A stretch of 53,879 bases of DNA from an uncultured Bacteroidota bacterium (GTDB lineage Bacteria; Bacteroidota; Bacteroidia; Chitinophagales; Chitinophagaceae), in contig CALEZD010000122.1 in assembly GCA_937928385.1 (NCBI GenBank), positions 1 to 53,879 on the forward strand. The letters are read 5' to 3'. The notes under the pieces were generated by a model. That model did no database searches. It was not told where the DNA came from and worked only from the letters and a program-made list of their open reading frames with translations. The first letter of the stretch is position 1. Each line of letters opens with the position of its first letter. This document shows, one piece after another, positions 40,567-49,464 of the stretch. A program made the position numbers and the translations under genes.

Positions 40567-41493
40567 ATGAAACGAAAGATACTGGTAATATATTATTCTC
40601 AATCAGGCCAGTTGCGCCATATACTGGATAATGTACTGTTTGATATACAGCACAAAGTGGAAATTGACGTGGCGGAAATCAAACCATTACAACCTTTTCC
40701 TTTTCCCTGGAAAGTAAATTCTTTCTTTGATGCCATGCCCGAGTGCGTGGAACTGGTACCATCGCCTATACAGCCCTTGCCGGAAGAGGTGCTGAATAAA
40801 GATTATGACCTTGTTTTACTTGGCTACCAACCCTGGTTCCTCAGCCCTTCACAGCCGGTTACTTCTTTTCTCAAAAGTGGTTATGCTTCTGTGTTGAAAA
40901 ACAAACCGGTAATAACTATAGTAGGTTGCCGCAATATGTGGTTGAATGCGCAGGAGCGTATAAAAGAAATGTTGAAGGACACCGGTGCAAAGCTGGTAGG
41001 CAATATCGTACTGACAGACAGCCATCCAAACCTGGTGTCGACGCTTACAGTAATGCGTTGGGCATTCAAGGGACAGAAAGAAGCTTCGGGCATATTGCCT
41101 GAGGCAGGTGTACAGTCTGCCGACATAAAAAATGCGCAACGTTTCGGTACGCCCATATTCAACCACCTGGAAGACGGGAGGTTGGATACGCTGCACAAAG
41201 AATTGCTGATGCAGGGTGCTATCCACCTCAAGCCCGGCCTTATCATTTTGGAAAAAAGGGGCATCACGAATTTTAGAAAGTTCGCCAGGTATATACGCGA
41301 AAAAGGCGGCCCTGGCAGCCCTGAAAGGCAGGGTAGGGTTAAACTGTTTCAACGCCTCCTGGTCACGGGCATTTTCGTCCTCTCGCCTATATCATCCCTT
41401 ACTGCAAAATTGCAGTTGCAATTGCAAAAGCAGAGCCTACTTAAGGATGTACAATATTTCAAGAGCCTGAGGTACGAGCCCGGTAAGCTTTGA
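40567..41493 (+). CDS. darA: DarA-type dialkylresorcinol condensing enzyme/aromatase
   Basis: This 308-aa protein has a flavodoxin-like N-terminus (KRKILVIYYSQSGQLRHILDNV) and a middle segment YDLVLLGYQPWFLSPSQPVTSFLKS, which I recognise as DarA. DarA is thought to cyclise and aromatise the condensed beta-diketide made with DarB. It follows darB by 32 bp in the same direction, so they are one operon. The Cys in VITIVGCRNMWLNAQERIKEML is conserved in context as far as I recall. The C-terminus has a hydrophobic stretch (LVTGIFVLSPISSL), suggesting membrane association. Confidence 0.8.
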   Translation: MKRKILVIYYSQSGQLRHILDNVLFDIQHKVEIDVAEIKPLQPFPFPWKVNSFFDAMPECVELVPSPIQPLPEEVLNKDYDLVLLGYQPWFLSPSQPVTSFLKSGYASVLKNKPVITIVGCRNMWLNAQERIKEMLKDTGAKLVGNIVLTDSHPNLVSTLTVMRWAFKGQKEASGILPEAGVQSADIKNAQRFGTPIFNHLEDGRLDTLHKELLMQGAIHLKPGLIILEKRGITNFRKFARYIREKGGPGSPERQGRVKLFQRLLVTGIFVLSPISSLTAKLQLQLQKQSLLKDVQYFKSLRYEPGKL

Positions 41494-41551
41494 GCCCGGC
41501 GATAGCTTTATTTTCCCTCTTGTTTGCTTACCTTGCGCTAAATTTTTCTAC

Positions 41552-42841
41552 ATGCAAAAAGATACCGTCATCTACGGGTTGATACAGGAAGAACTGGAAC
41601 GCCAGCGCCGCGGGCTGGAATTGATAGCCTCCGAAAACTTTGCCAGTATGCAGGTGATACAGGCTATGGGCAGCGTACTGACTAACAAGTATGCTGAGGG
41701 CTACCCGGGCAGGCGGTATTATGGAGGTTGCGAAGTAGTGGACAAGACGGAAACCCTGGCTATAGAAAGGGCTAAACAAATATTTGACGTTGATTATGCC
41801 AATGTGCAACCGCACAGTGGTTCGCAGGCTAATGCTGCGGTAATGCTGGCTGCACTCAATCCGGGCGATGTTATTCTTGGCCTCGACCTGAGTATGGGTG
41901 GCCACCTCACACATGGCTCACCTGTTAGTTTTTCGGGTAAGCTGTATAATGCATTTCATTATGGCGTACGCAAAGAAGACGGGCTGGTGGATTATGACGA
42001 TATGGAGCGTAAAGCCAAAGAGCATAAACCCAAAATGATTATCTGTGGTGCTTCTGCCTACAGCCGCGATTGGGATTATGCCCGCATACGCGAAATAGCT
42101 GACATGGTAGGAGCATTGATATTGGCGGATATTTCTCACCCTGCCGGTTTGATTGCCAAACATCACCTTAATTCGCCTTTCGAGCATTGCCATTTCATTA
42201 CAACTACTACGCACAAAACGCTGCGTGGCCCTCGTGGCGGCCTCATCATGATGAAGCATGATTTTGAAAACCCATGGGGCATTACCGGCCCTAAGGGTGA
42301 AATCCGCCTCATGAGCCAGTTGCTGGACCTTGCTGTTTTCCCCGGCATACAGGGGGGGCCGCTGGAGCATACTATCGCTGCAAAAGCTGTGGCTTTCCAC
42401 GAGATACTGCAGCCGGAGTTCGGCATATATACACAGCAGGTCATCAACAATGCACAGGCATTGTCAAATGCATTGATGGCCAAAGGCTACAATGTGGTGT
42501 CCGGTGGTACAGACAACCACCTGGTACTTATAGACCTCCACAACAAGAATATCACCGGTAAGAAGGCTGAAAATGTACTGGTACATGCAGATATCACCCT
42601 CAACAAAAATATGGTTCCTTTCGACGACCGTTCGCCCTTCGTTACATCGGGTATTCGCATTGGTGTACCGGCTGTTACTACGCGTGGCTTAAAAGAAGAA
42701 CAGATGCCACAGATAGTTGATTGGCTGGACAGGGTACTCATGTCGCCCGATAATGAAGCTGTGATACAGACTGTACGTGGAGAAGTCAACGAGTTTATGT
42801 TGTCTTTCCCTATGTATACAGAGCATTTGTCAACGGTTTGA
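41552..42841 (+). CDS. glyA: serine hydroxymethyltransferase
   Basis: This 429-aa PLP enzyme interconverts serine and glycine with tetrahydrofolate and feeds one-carbon metabolism. The PLP lysine is K222 in FITTTTHKTLRGPRGG; LELIASENFAS, NKYAEGYPGRRYYGG, NVQPHSGSQANAAVM and DISHPAGLIA are all intact. It is 58 bp after darA in the same direction, and may share a transcript or have its own promoter (a weak TACCTTG lies before it). Confidence 0.97.
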   Translation: MQKDTVIYGLIQEELERQRRGLELIASENFASMQVIQAMGSVLTNKYAEGYPGRRYYGGCEVVDKTETLAIERAKQIFDVDYANVQPHSGSQANAAVMLAALNPGDVILGLDLSMGGHLTHGSPVSFSGKLYNAFHYGVRKEDGLVDYDDMERKAKEHKPKMIICGASAYSRDWDYARIREIADMVGALILADISHPAGLIAKHHLNSPFEHCHFITTTTHKTLRGPRGGLIMMKHDFENPWGITGPKGEIRLMSQLLDLAVFPGIQGGPLEHTIAAKAVAFHEILQPEFGIYTQQVINNAQALSNALMAKGYNVVSGGTDNHLVLIDLHNKNITGKKAENVLVHADITLNKNMVPFDDRSPFVTSGIRIGVPAVTTRGLKEEQMPQIVDWLDRVLMSPDNEAVIQTVRGEVNEFMLSFPMYTEHLSTV

Positions 42842-42864
42842 TAACGAATGGTTAATATACTTTA

Positions 42865-42900
42865 TTTGTAGAACCTTAACAGCTGATTTGCGTATTTTCG
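42865..42900 (+). promoter_or_regulatory. putative promoter of the 42927 gene
   Basis: TTTG at 42865-42868 and TATTTTCG at 42893-42900 are 24 bases apart. This resembles the consensus with one mismatch and a slightly long spacer. The ATG at 42927 leaves a leader of about 20 bases, whereas the GTG at 42909 would be almost leaderless. Confidence 0.4.
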
Positions 42901-42926
42901 CATGTTAAGTGGCTCAACAGAAACTA

Positions 42927-45188
42927 ATGTTCAAGACTATTTTTCAATTTGCGGCTTTGTTCGCACTGATGATGTTATGGGTAACAGAACCCGTATCGGC
43001 ACAGAAACGTAAGAAGAAAGACGATAATGAGGAGGTAGTGGTTATAAGTATCTACGATGTGGATACACTTATCAACCCTATCCCACTGCAGCGCCAGCTA
43101 TGGCACAATGGACGCGGGCATATCGACGAATTCCAAAACCGTGCCGATATGGCTGATGGTACTGTTGATGGTTTTATTACTATTACAGATGATTCTGTCT
43201 TTTCCCGCCTGTTTACGCAGTCGCTGCTAAGAGATGTTGACCAGATACAGGTAATGATTGAAAACCTGCCTGCCGCAGAAGTGGGGTGGGACCAGCGGAT
43301 GGAAAACAATAATAAACTCCGCTACCTTCAGGCAGTAGATGAATTGATGAAGCGCTACCTTTCTGACCCTGCACCCGACGGTTATTTCTACAGGCGTTCT
43401 GTTACCAACCTCAAAGAATTTATCATTGCTGATTTTGAAGGGAGGACGGGTGCTTTTATCGAAAACAATGTTAACGTGTACACACTCAATAATAGTACAC
43501 GCATCCTGGAGGCTGAACATCCTGACAGGCAATACCTTTACCGCGAAATGGGCCGTATGGAACCCGTGATGATGATTGACAAGCTGGCTGAATTTGCATC
43601 TTACTCTTATGCGTGTGATGTTATTGCCGCTGCGGCGCGTGTAGTGCCCAATAAGGTATTCAACTACGCCACCTCTACCAGCGGGCTTCGTTATGTGGTA
43701 GAAAACTGCCCTGACCCGCTGGTACGTGCCATCGTACAGATAGCGCGTTACTCCAAATCGCCGTTGCGCGCCATGCCATTCCTTAATGACATTTATACAG
43801 GTAAAAAGACAATAGCGCAGATAGACGCTATTGCTGCTGATGAAGATTTGTATTATCAAAACCTGGTGAGGCTGAAACTTGAAAATGTAAGCCTGGGCGG
43901 TGATACTTATACAGACGAGTTACATTATCGCGGCCTGCGTTATGTGCGCGAAATGAACGACCTGCACAACGAGAAACCACCCGTACGCTTTAAGTGCATC
44001 AATAATATGCCGCCGGAAGTACTCTACTTCATTATGGTGTACGGTCAGGACGAAATATACACCAGTAGCTTCGTCGGTACCTTCAACAGGATGATGGAAC
44101 GTATGGAAGGCAAGTCAGGCTACGAATTGCTGAGCACCGTACACCGCGACCGGTTCCGTACCTTCTTACGTATGTGTGCAGGCTATAATACCCTCAGCGA
44201 TTTTTTGGGTACTATGGCACCTGAGCAGAAAACGCAGCTGATGAAAGACTTCATCGCAGGGCTGGAGCAGGGCAAAGATGACGACCTGGAAGGGGCAGTA
44301 GATGTAGCTGATGCATTTGGTAGTATACGTGATGAAGAACTGGCTGATTTCCTGCGCAATGAAGTAAAGTATAACTACGAACAGGCTTACCGCAAGGGCA
44401 GCAAAAAAGGTGTAATTGTATATGGCTTGCTGGCGACACTGTTTGAGGGTACGCGCAGCAGCGACAACAGCGAAGCTGTAATGGCGCAATCTGCCAGGCT
44501 GAAACTGCCTCCAATCAATCTGGTGCCTTACAACAATCTGCTCAGCGATTCGGGCCAGGTGGTATATGAACAGTTCTTCTTTTACGGCGACGAAGACGGG
44601 CGTATGTCTTACAACAGTTTCCTCACCAACTTCAGAGACAAAACCCAATGGGCGATTGAGAAATCTGAGTTCTGGACAAAAATCACTTCCATCTCCGGAA
44701 AGCCCGTAGTGGTTTATGCTAATATGCCACTGGAAGAGCCCGAAGATGAAGTAGCAGTTGCCAAACTATGCGAGCACCTGGCAGCGAATAATATTCACCC
44801 TACCGTGCTGGTGCACAGGGGACACAGTTACCACCTGCCGCTGACACTCGAGAGGGTTTCTAAAGAAAACAGGATTGTAATACTCGGCTCATGCGGTGGT
44901 TACCACAACCTGTCTACCGTTCTGAGCAAGGCGCCTAACGCCAACATCATATCGTCTAAGCAGACAGGGGCTATGAGCATCAACGAACCGATTATCAAAG
45001 CTATCAACGACCAGATTTCCGCCGGGCAAGACATCAACTGGATTACCACATGGCAGACACTTGGCGGCAATTTCAGTACGTCGAACAAAACCATAAAAGA
45101 TATGTTTGATGATTACGTACCTCCGCACAAAAACCTGGGTGCGATATTCATCAAAGCCTACAGGAGGCTGTTCAACGCAGATATGTAA
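42927..45188 (+). CDS. large exported protein of unknown function with a possible clan-CD-like His/Cys dyad
   Basis: This 753-aa protein starts with a signal peptide (MFKTIFQFAALFALMMLWVTEPVSAQ) and a basic-acidic stretch (KRKKKDDNEEVV). The frame also has a GTG at 42909, but the ATG gives the cleaner signal. Most of it is helical without a domain I recognise (NLKEFIIADFEGRTGAFIENNVNVYTLNN, SYACDVIAAAARVVPNKVFNYATSTSG). The C-terminal 140 residues contain VVVYANMP, then TVLVHRGHSYHL (H630, H633) and RIVILGSCGGYHN (C656), the hydrophobic-strand-His-Gly and hydrophobic-strand-Cys plan of caspase/gingipain/CHAT folds. The His-Cys gap is shorter than usual. It shares one base with the next gene (ATGTAATG), so it is coupled to PPK2. 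Confidence 0.7.
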   Translation: MFKTIFQFAALFALMMLWVTEPVSAQKRKKKDDNEEVVVISIYDVDTLINPIPLQRQLWHNGRGHIDEFQNRADMADGTVDGFITITDDSVFSRLFTQSLLRDVDQIQVMIENLPAAEVGWDQRMENNNKLRYLQAVDELMKRYLSDPAPDGYFYRRSVTNLKEFIIADFEGRTGAFIENNVNVYTLNNSTRILEAEHPDRQYLYREMGRMEPVMMIDKLAEFASYSYACDVIAAAARVVPNKVFNYATSTSGLRYVVENCPDPLVRAIVQIARYSKSPLRAMPFLNDIYTGKKTIAQIDAIAADEDLYYQNLVRLKLENVSLGGDTYTDELHYRGLRYVREMNDLHNEKPPVRFKCINNMPPEVLYFIMVYGQDEIYTSSFVGTFNRMMERMEGKSGYELLSTVHRDRFRTFLRMCAGYNTLSDFLGTMAPEQKTQLMKDFIAGLEQGKDDDLEGAVDVADAFGSIRDEELADFLRNEVKYNYEQAYRKGSKKGVIVYGLLATLFEGTRSSDNSEAVMAQSARLKLPPINLVPYNNLLSDSGQVVYEQFFFYGDEDGRMSYNSFLTNFRDKTQWAIEKSEFWTKITSISGKPVVVYANMPLEEPEDEVAVAKLCEHLAANNIHPTVLVHRGHSYHLPLTLERVSKENRIVILGSCGGYHNLSTVLSKAPNANIISSKQTGAMSINEPIIKAINDQISAGQDINWITTWQTLGGNFSTSNKTIKDMFDDYVPPHKNLGAIFIKAYRRLFNADM

Positions 45189-45937
45189 TGAGTATAATCA
45201 GCTTAAAAGACATCAGTACCAGGGCTCCCGAAGGCTGGGATAAAGAGGCTACTAAGCTGAAGACAAAGGATATTCTTACTGAGCTGAACGAACTGCAAAA
45301 CCTGCTGTACGCTGAAAACAAACACAGCATACTGGTTATTTTCCAGGGCATGGATGCCAGCGGTAAAGATGGGGTAGCGCGCGATGTTTTTACATCAATG
45401 AACCCAACAGGCATACGAGTATACTCGTTTAAGGTTCCTACAGAAGAAGAGCTATCGCACGATTTCCTGTGGCGGGTGCATAAAGTAACCCCTCCGCGCG
45501 GTATGATTCATCTGTTCAACCGCTCTCATTACGAAGACATATTGGTTACCCGTGTGCATGGCATGATAGATGATGCCACAGCACAAAAACGCATCAAAGC
45601 TATTAACGATTTTGAGCAACTGCTCACAGAGCATGCCAACACTACTATACTCAAATTCTACCTGCACATATCGCAGGAAGAACAGCATGAGCAACTGGTA
45701 GAGCGCCTGAAAGAGCCGAGCAAGATGTGGAAGTATAATTCCAATGACTTTGACGAATCAGCCCTTTGGGATACATATATGAAGTACTACGAAGAAGCTT
45801 TCAACACCTGCAACAACATCCCATGGCACATCATCCCCGCCGACCAGAACTGGTACAAATCGCACCTGGTAGCCACTATCCTCCACGATACACTCAAAGG
45901 GCTGGATATGAAATACCCCGGCATCAAGAAAGGGTAG
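45188..45937 (+). CDS. polyphosphate kinase 2, class III-like
   Basis: This 249-aa PPK2 uses polyphosphate to phosphorylate nucleotides. Walker A is GMDASGKDG (54-62) and the Walker B region is FNRSHYED (110-117), the form seen in class III enzymes that convert AMP to ADP and further to ATP, in contrast to FDRSWYNR of classes I and II. The lid RLKEPSKMWKYNSND is also typical. Translation is coupled to the upstream exported protein by a one-base overlap, which is an odd pairing of a periplasmic and a cytosolic product. Confidence 0.9.
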   Translation: MSIISLKDISTRAPEGWDKEATKLKTKDILTELNELQNLLYAENKHSILVIFQGMDASGKDGVARDVFTSMNPTGIRVYSFKVPTEEELSHDFLWRVHKVTPPRGMIHLFNRSHYEDILVTRVHGMIDDATAQKRIKAINDFEQLLTEHANTTILKFYLHISQEEQHEQLVERLKEPSKMWKYNSNDFDESALWDTYMKYYEEAFNTCNNIPWHIIPADQNWYKSHLVATILHDTLKGLDMKYPGIKKG

Positions 45938-45967
45938 TGCTGTTCTTATAAGTTGGATTAATCATCA

Positions 45968-46822
45968 TCATCCCACAAACTCCCTGATAAACTCATTCAC
46001 CACATCTGGCTTTTCCAGTTGTACAAAATGCCCGCAACCCGACAGCATTTCCAATTGAGCGTAAGGCATTTTCCCTACAGCCTGTTCCGCCATTGTTTTA
46101 GTATTTGTATGGTGTATCAACCTGTTAGGTATCAGTGCGTCCCGCTCGCCATATATCACTAATGCCTTTTGCTGAATCGTATGCAGTTGCTCATACACAG
46201 GCTCTTCCATCATGCTGTCTATGCAGGCTTCTACCATCTTCCTGTATTGGCTTACCGGCTGGCGGTGCATTAGGTCTACCAGTTCCTGCAACATACCGTC
46301 GGCGTATTCAGGATATTGGTAAAAGCTGGTACGCACTATTTTACGCAGGCTGTTTTCTTCTGTAGAAAAGAAATCAAAGAAATGAATACCCGTTTTGTAC
46401 AGTGTGCGTTCCAACTGGCTGAAAGTTTCAAAACCCGCAGGAGCGCAGAGTACCAGTTTACCGCACACTGTCGGGTGGTTTATCACCAGGTTCAGTAAGA
46501 CCTGCCCACCCATGCTGTGACCTACAGGTACAACATTTGTCAGCTTCAACTGTAGCATGAAATCGTACACGCAGCCTGAGAAGAAATTAATACTATAAGG
46601 ATAATCACCCCCGTCAGAATAACCGTTGCCTGGCAGGTCTATAGCTATACAGCGATAATGTTGTTTCAGGTTTTCAATATTCTTTACCCATACACCGCAG
46701 TAGTTGGCCAGCCCGTGTACAAATAGCAGAGTAGTGTCGCCTGTGCCTTCATCTATATACGCCATATCGCAGCCATTGGACAGGCGCACCTTATGTACCT
46801 CATACTTTTTGAACATCAGCAC
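45968..46822 (-). CDS. alpha/beta hydrolase
   Basis: This 284-aa cytosolic hydrolase has the oxyanion loop FVHGLANYCGVW, the nucleophile elbow GHSMGG (S103), the acid YGERDALIPN and the His GCGHFVQLEKPD, with a helical cap between. Members cleave esters, haloalkanes or C-C bonds; the substrate is not readable. It lies downstream of phaC on the same strand, separated by a palindromic repeat. A second start MFKKYEVHK is two codons in. Confidence 0.85.
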   Translation of the reverse strand: MLMFKKYEVHKVRLSNGCDMAYIDEGTGDTTLLFVHGLANYCGVWVKNIENLKQHYRCIAIDLPGNGYSDGGDYPYSINFFSGCVYDFMLQLKLTNVVPVGHSMGGQVLLNLVINHPTVCGKLVLCAPAGFETFSQLERTLYKTGIHFFDFFSTEENSLRKIVRTSFYQYPEYADGMLQELVDLMHRQPVSQYRKMVEACIDSMMEEPVYEQLHTIQQKALVIYGERDALIPNRLIHHTNTKTMAEQAVGKMPYAQLEMLSGCGHFVQLEKPDVVNEFIREFVG

Positions 46823-46839
46823 AATTTAGCCGAAATGAA

Positions 46840-46892
46840 GCGGAGACGCAAAAGCAAAGTAATCTAACAACTCTGCGTCTTAGCGTCTCCGC
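46840..46892. repeat. short palindromic repeat between phaC and the hydrolase gene
   Basis: A perfect 10-bp inverted repeat, GCGGAGACGC (46840-46849) and GCGTCTCCGC (46883-46892), encloses 33 bp including CTCTGCGTCTTA. This CTCTGCGTCTTTGCG-like unit resembles a dispersed palindrome I recall from many genomes. It may also act as a transcription attenuator after phaC. Confidence 0.5.
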
Positions 46893-46911
46893 GGTTAATA
46901 CTATTTCAATT

Positions 46912-47967
46912 CTAGCAACGCTTAATCACCCACTTGGCAACTGTAGGTGCCAGTTCTTTCTGGCTCTTACCTCCTACAAACACACCTATATGTCCACCGG
47001 GGAAAGGATATTCTTCCTTATCCTTGCTGCCTATGGCTTTCATTACCGGCAGTGTGCTTTCGTTGGGTATGATGTTATCGTCCGTGGCATATACGTTCAG
47101 GTAAGGCACTGTCATGTTTTTCAGGTCCACCTTGCGGCCGCCCAGTTCAAACTTGCCTTTTATAAGCAGGTTGTCGCGGAAGAGGTCTTTGATATACTTA
47201 CGGTACATCTCGCCGGGCATAGCGGGCAGGTCACCCTTCCATTTTTCCATACGCAGGAAGTTCATCAGTTTGTTCTCATCATCCAGGCTGTCCAGTACGC
47301 CCAGGTATTTGCTGATGTTCATGCTGGGCTTCAGCATACCGAAGGCGCTGTCTATCATTTCGCCGGGTATAGTGCCTACAGCATCCACCATAGCGTCTAC
47401 GTCAATATACTTAGCCCAGGTGTACAACATACAGTTGCCGCCGGGTTCAAAGTCGAACGGAGCTACATAAGTAGTCAGCGATTGCAGTTTCTCAGGGTAC
47501 AGGCTGGCATATATCATGCTGTATGTACCACCCTGGCAGATACCCATTTTATGAATTTTATCCACGCCATTGCTCTTACGTATGAAATCTACGGCATCGT
47601 TCATATAGCCGTCAATATAATCTTCCATCGTCAGGTAGCGGTCGGCCTTAGTAGGGTAGCCCCAGTCCATAATGTAGATGTCCAGGCCCTCGTCCAGCAG
47701 TTTTTTCATCAGGCTGCGGTCGGGTTGCAGGTCCAGCACGTCGTGCCTGTTGAGCATAGCGAAGCTAACCAGTACGGGTGTACTGCATTTGGCCGGTGTT
47801 TCGCGTATGTAGTGATACACGCTCACGTGGTCGCGCTTCCAAACTAATTCTTTTGGGGTAGTGGCTACTTCCACTTCGCCCATGTTCTGCAGGGTTTCAT
47901 AACCCTTGGCCAGTTTTTGTGTTGTTGTCGACAGTTCTTCAGCAATTCCTGCGGGGTTCCAATTCAT
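46912..47967 (-). CDS. phaC: class III-type polyhydroxyalkanoate synthase subunit PhaC
   Basis: This 351-aa alpha/beta-fold synthase has the cysteine lipase box G-I-C144-Q-G-G, D297 in ATDDNIIPNES and H326 in PFPGGHIGVFVGG. By memory of the Allochromatium enzyme (C149, D302, H331) the triad is shifted uniformly by five, which supports the class III assignment. Class III PhaC works with PhaE; no phaE, phaA or phaB is visible here. It polymerises (R)-3-hydroxyacyl-CoA. Alternatively it is a PhaC-related acyltransferase of different role. Confidence 0.85.
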   Translation of the reverse strand: MNWNPAGIAEELSTTTQKLAKGYETLQNMGEVEVATTPKELVWKRDHVSVYHYIRETPAKCSTPVLVSFAMLNRHDVLDLQPDRSLMKKLLDEGLDIYIMDWGYPTKADRYLTMEDYIDGYMNDAVDFIRKSNGVDKIHKMGICQGGTYSMIYASLYPEKLQSLTTYVAPFDFEPGGNCMLYTWAKYIDVDAMVDAVGTIPGEMIDSAFGMLKPSMNISKYLGVLDSLDDENKLMNFLRMEKWKGDLPAMPGEMYRKYIKDLFRDNLLIKGKFELGGRKVDLKNMTVPYLNVYATDDNIIPNESTLPVMKAIGSKDKEEYPFPGGHIGVFVGGKSQKELAPTVAKWVIKRC

Positions 47968-48083
47968 ACGATTTTTTAAAATTTGCGCGAAGGTATGAAG
48001 ATTTTTTCAAATACAGCCTCCCTTCACAAATGAGATAATACATTAGTAATATAAGGTGTTATTGCGGGATTGCCAATTACACA

Positions 48084-48440
48084 TCAAAAAAACGCATCCT
48101 CAAAATGTACTATTTCTTTAATCCTGTCATGTTGGGTGATGATGCTGATGATGTCGAAGCGGATGCGCTGGTACTGGGGGTAACGGTACAGGAATTCTTC
48201 GGCGGCGGTTTTCAGGTAGTCCTGTTTGGCAGGGCCTACAGCGTCCTCGGGGTAGCCAAAGTAAGCGGCAGAGCGGGTTTTTACCTCTACAAACACCAGC
48301 AGCCCGTCCTGTTCGGCTACCAGGTCTACCTCTTTTTTCTCATGTTTCCAGTTGCGGTGCAGTATAGAATAACCTTTTGTTTGCAAAAAGTTTTCAGCTA
48401 TTTTTTCACCATTACTGCCAGTTTCGTTATGTTTGGCCAT
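48084..48440 (-). CDS. YraN family (UPF0102) endonuclease-like protein
   Basis: This 118-aa protein has the YraN signature: GSNGEKIAENFLQTKGYSILHRNWKHEKKEVDLVAEQDGLLVFVEVKTRS, with the E...D...E-x-K pattern of a restriction-endonuclease-like (PD-D/ExK) fold. The function is unclear; it is predicted to bind or cut nucleic acid. The start is only 14 bp from the divergent ATG of the isomerase gene at 48455, so the two promoters must overlap the opposite reading frames. Confidence 0.9.
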   Translation of the reverse strand: MAKHNETGSNGEKIAENFLQTKGYSILHRNWKHEKKEVDLVAEQDGLLVFVEVKTRSAAYFGYPEDAVGPAKQDYLKTAAEEFLYRYPQYQRIRFDIISIITQHDRIKEIVHFEDAFF

Positions 48441-48454
48441 CGAAAAAACGAAGT

Positions 48455-49438
48455 ATGAAAGAATTAGTACAAAATTTCCCCACCCAATTGCACGAAGCCC
48501 TGCTGATAGGCCAAAGTTATCGTTTTACAGCTTCTGACAAAGATTTTGCCAACGTGGTGCTGACGGGGCTGGGCGGCAGTGGTATAGGTGGTTCTATCGT
48601 ACAGAACTTCGTGGCAGACAAACTGGCTATCCCTTTCTTCGTCAACAAAGATTATTTCCTGCCTGCTTTCGTGGGTAAAAATTCCCTTGTTATTGTTTCG
48701 TCTTACTCAGGCAATACAGAAGAAACCCTGCAGGCCATGCAACAGGCCATCAGGTCCAAAGCGACTGTTATCTGCATTACTTCGGGTGGTAAAATAGCCG
48801 AGCTGGCCAAAAAGAAAAAGCTGGACTGCATATTGCTGCCTACAGGTATGCCGCCCCGTGCCTGCCTGGGCTATTCTATGACGCAGGTATTGTTTGTACT
48901 ACAGGGTATGGGCCTGCTCGACTATAATTTCAAGCGCGACCTGAACGCATCTATAAAGATGCTGAAAGCCAACGGCAAAAGCATACAGCGCAAGGCATCG
49001 GCATTGGCTAAAAAGCTATATGGCACTACGCCGGTTATCTATGCTACTGCAGAGTACGAGGGCATGGCGGTACGCTTCAGGCAGCAAATAAACGAAAACA
49101 GCAAGATGCTGTGCTGGCACCATGTGATACCGGAGATGAACCATAACGAACTGGTAGGCTGGCGCGATAAAGACAACTCGAAAGCCGTTATTTTCCTGCG
49201 CGATGAACAAACCTACGAGCGCACACAGTACAGGATTGAGGTCAATAAAAAAATCATACGCAAGTACACCAAGAATATTACCGAAGTGTATGCAGAGGGT
49301 AAAAGTTATTGGGAAAAGATTTTTTATCTCGTACACCTTACCGACTGGGTATCTGTTTACCTGGCGGATATGCGTGGACAAAACGCAACAGAGGTGAAGG
49401 TGATTGACTTCCTGAAAGGCGAGTTGGGAAAGCATTAA
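48455..49438 (+). CDS. bifunctional phosphoglucose/phosphomannose isomerase
   Basis: This 327-aa enzyme has the SIS fold: VVLTGLGGSGIGGSIVQNF at the start, NSLVIVSSYSGNTEETLQAMQQA for sugar-phosphate binding, LPTGMPPRACLGYSMTQVLF and the C-terminal MNHNELVGW with YLADMRGQNATEVKVIDFLK. An ATG at 48377 would extend the protein into the divergent yraN gene, so the ATG at 48455 (MKELVQNFPTQ) is chosen. It interconverts Fru-6-P with Glc-6-P and Man-6-P. A hairpin terminator follows. Confidence 0.88.
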   Translation: MKELVQNFPTQLHEALLIGQSYRFTASDKDFANVVLTGLGGSGIGGSIVQNFVADKLAIPFFVNKDYFLPAFVGKNSLVIVSSYSGNTEETLQAMQQAIRSKATVICITSGGKIAELAKKKKLDCILLPTGMPPRACLGYSMTQVLFVLQGMGLLDYNFKRDLNASIKMLKANGKSIQRKASALAKKLYGTTPVIYATAEYEGMAVRFRQQINENSKMLCWHHVIPEMNHNELVGWRDKDNSKAVIFLRDEQTYERTQYRIEVNKKIIRKYTKNITEVYAEGKSYWEKIFYLVHLTDWVSVYLADMRGQNATEVKVIDFLKGELGKH

Positions 49439-49464
49439 ACAGTTGGCAAAAAACATAGTATTAC

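Noticed and set aside
43227..43859. 210-aa minus-strand open frame inside the 42927 gene
   Set aside because: Antisense to a long gene with signal peptide and coupled downstream gene; composition is that of a shadow frame.
46990..47847. 285-aa plus-strand open frame inside phaC
   Set aside because: It is antisense to a complete PhaC with intact triad, has no recognisable domain and no start context.
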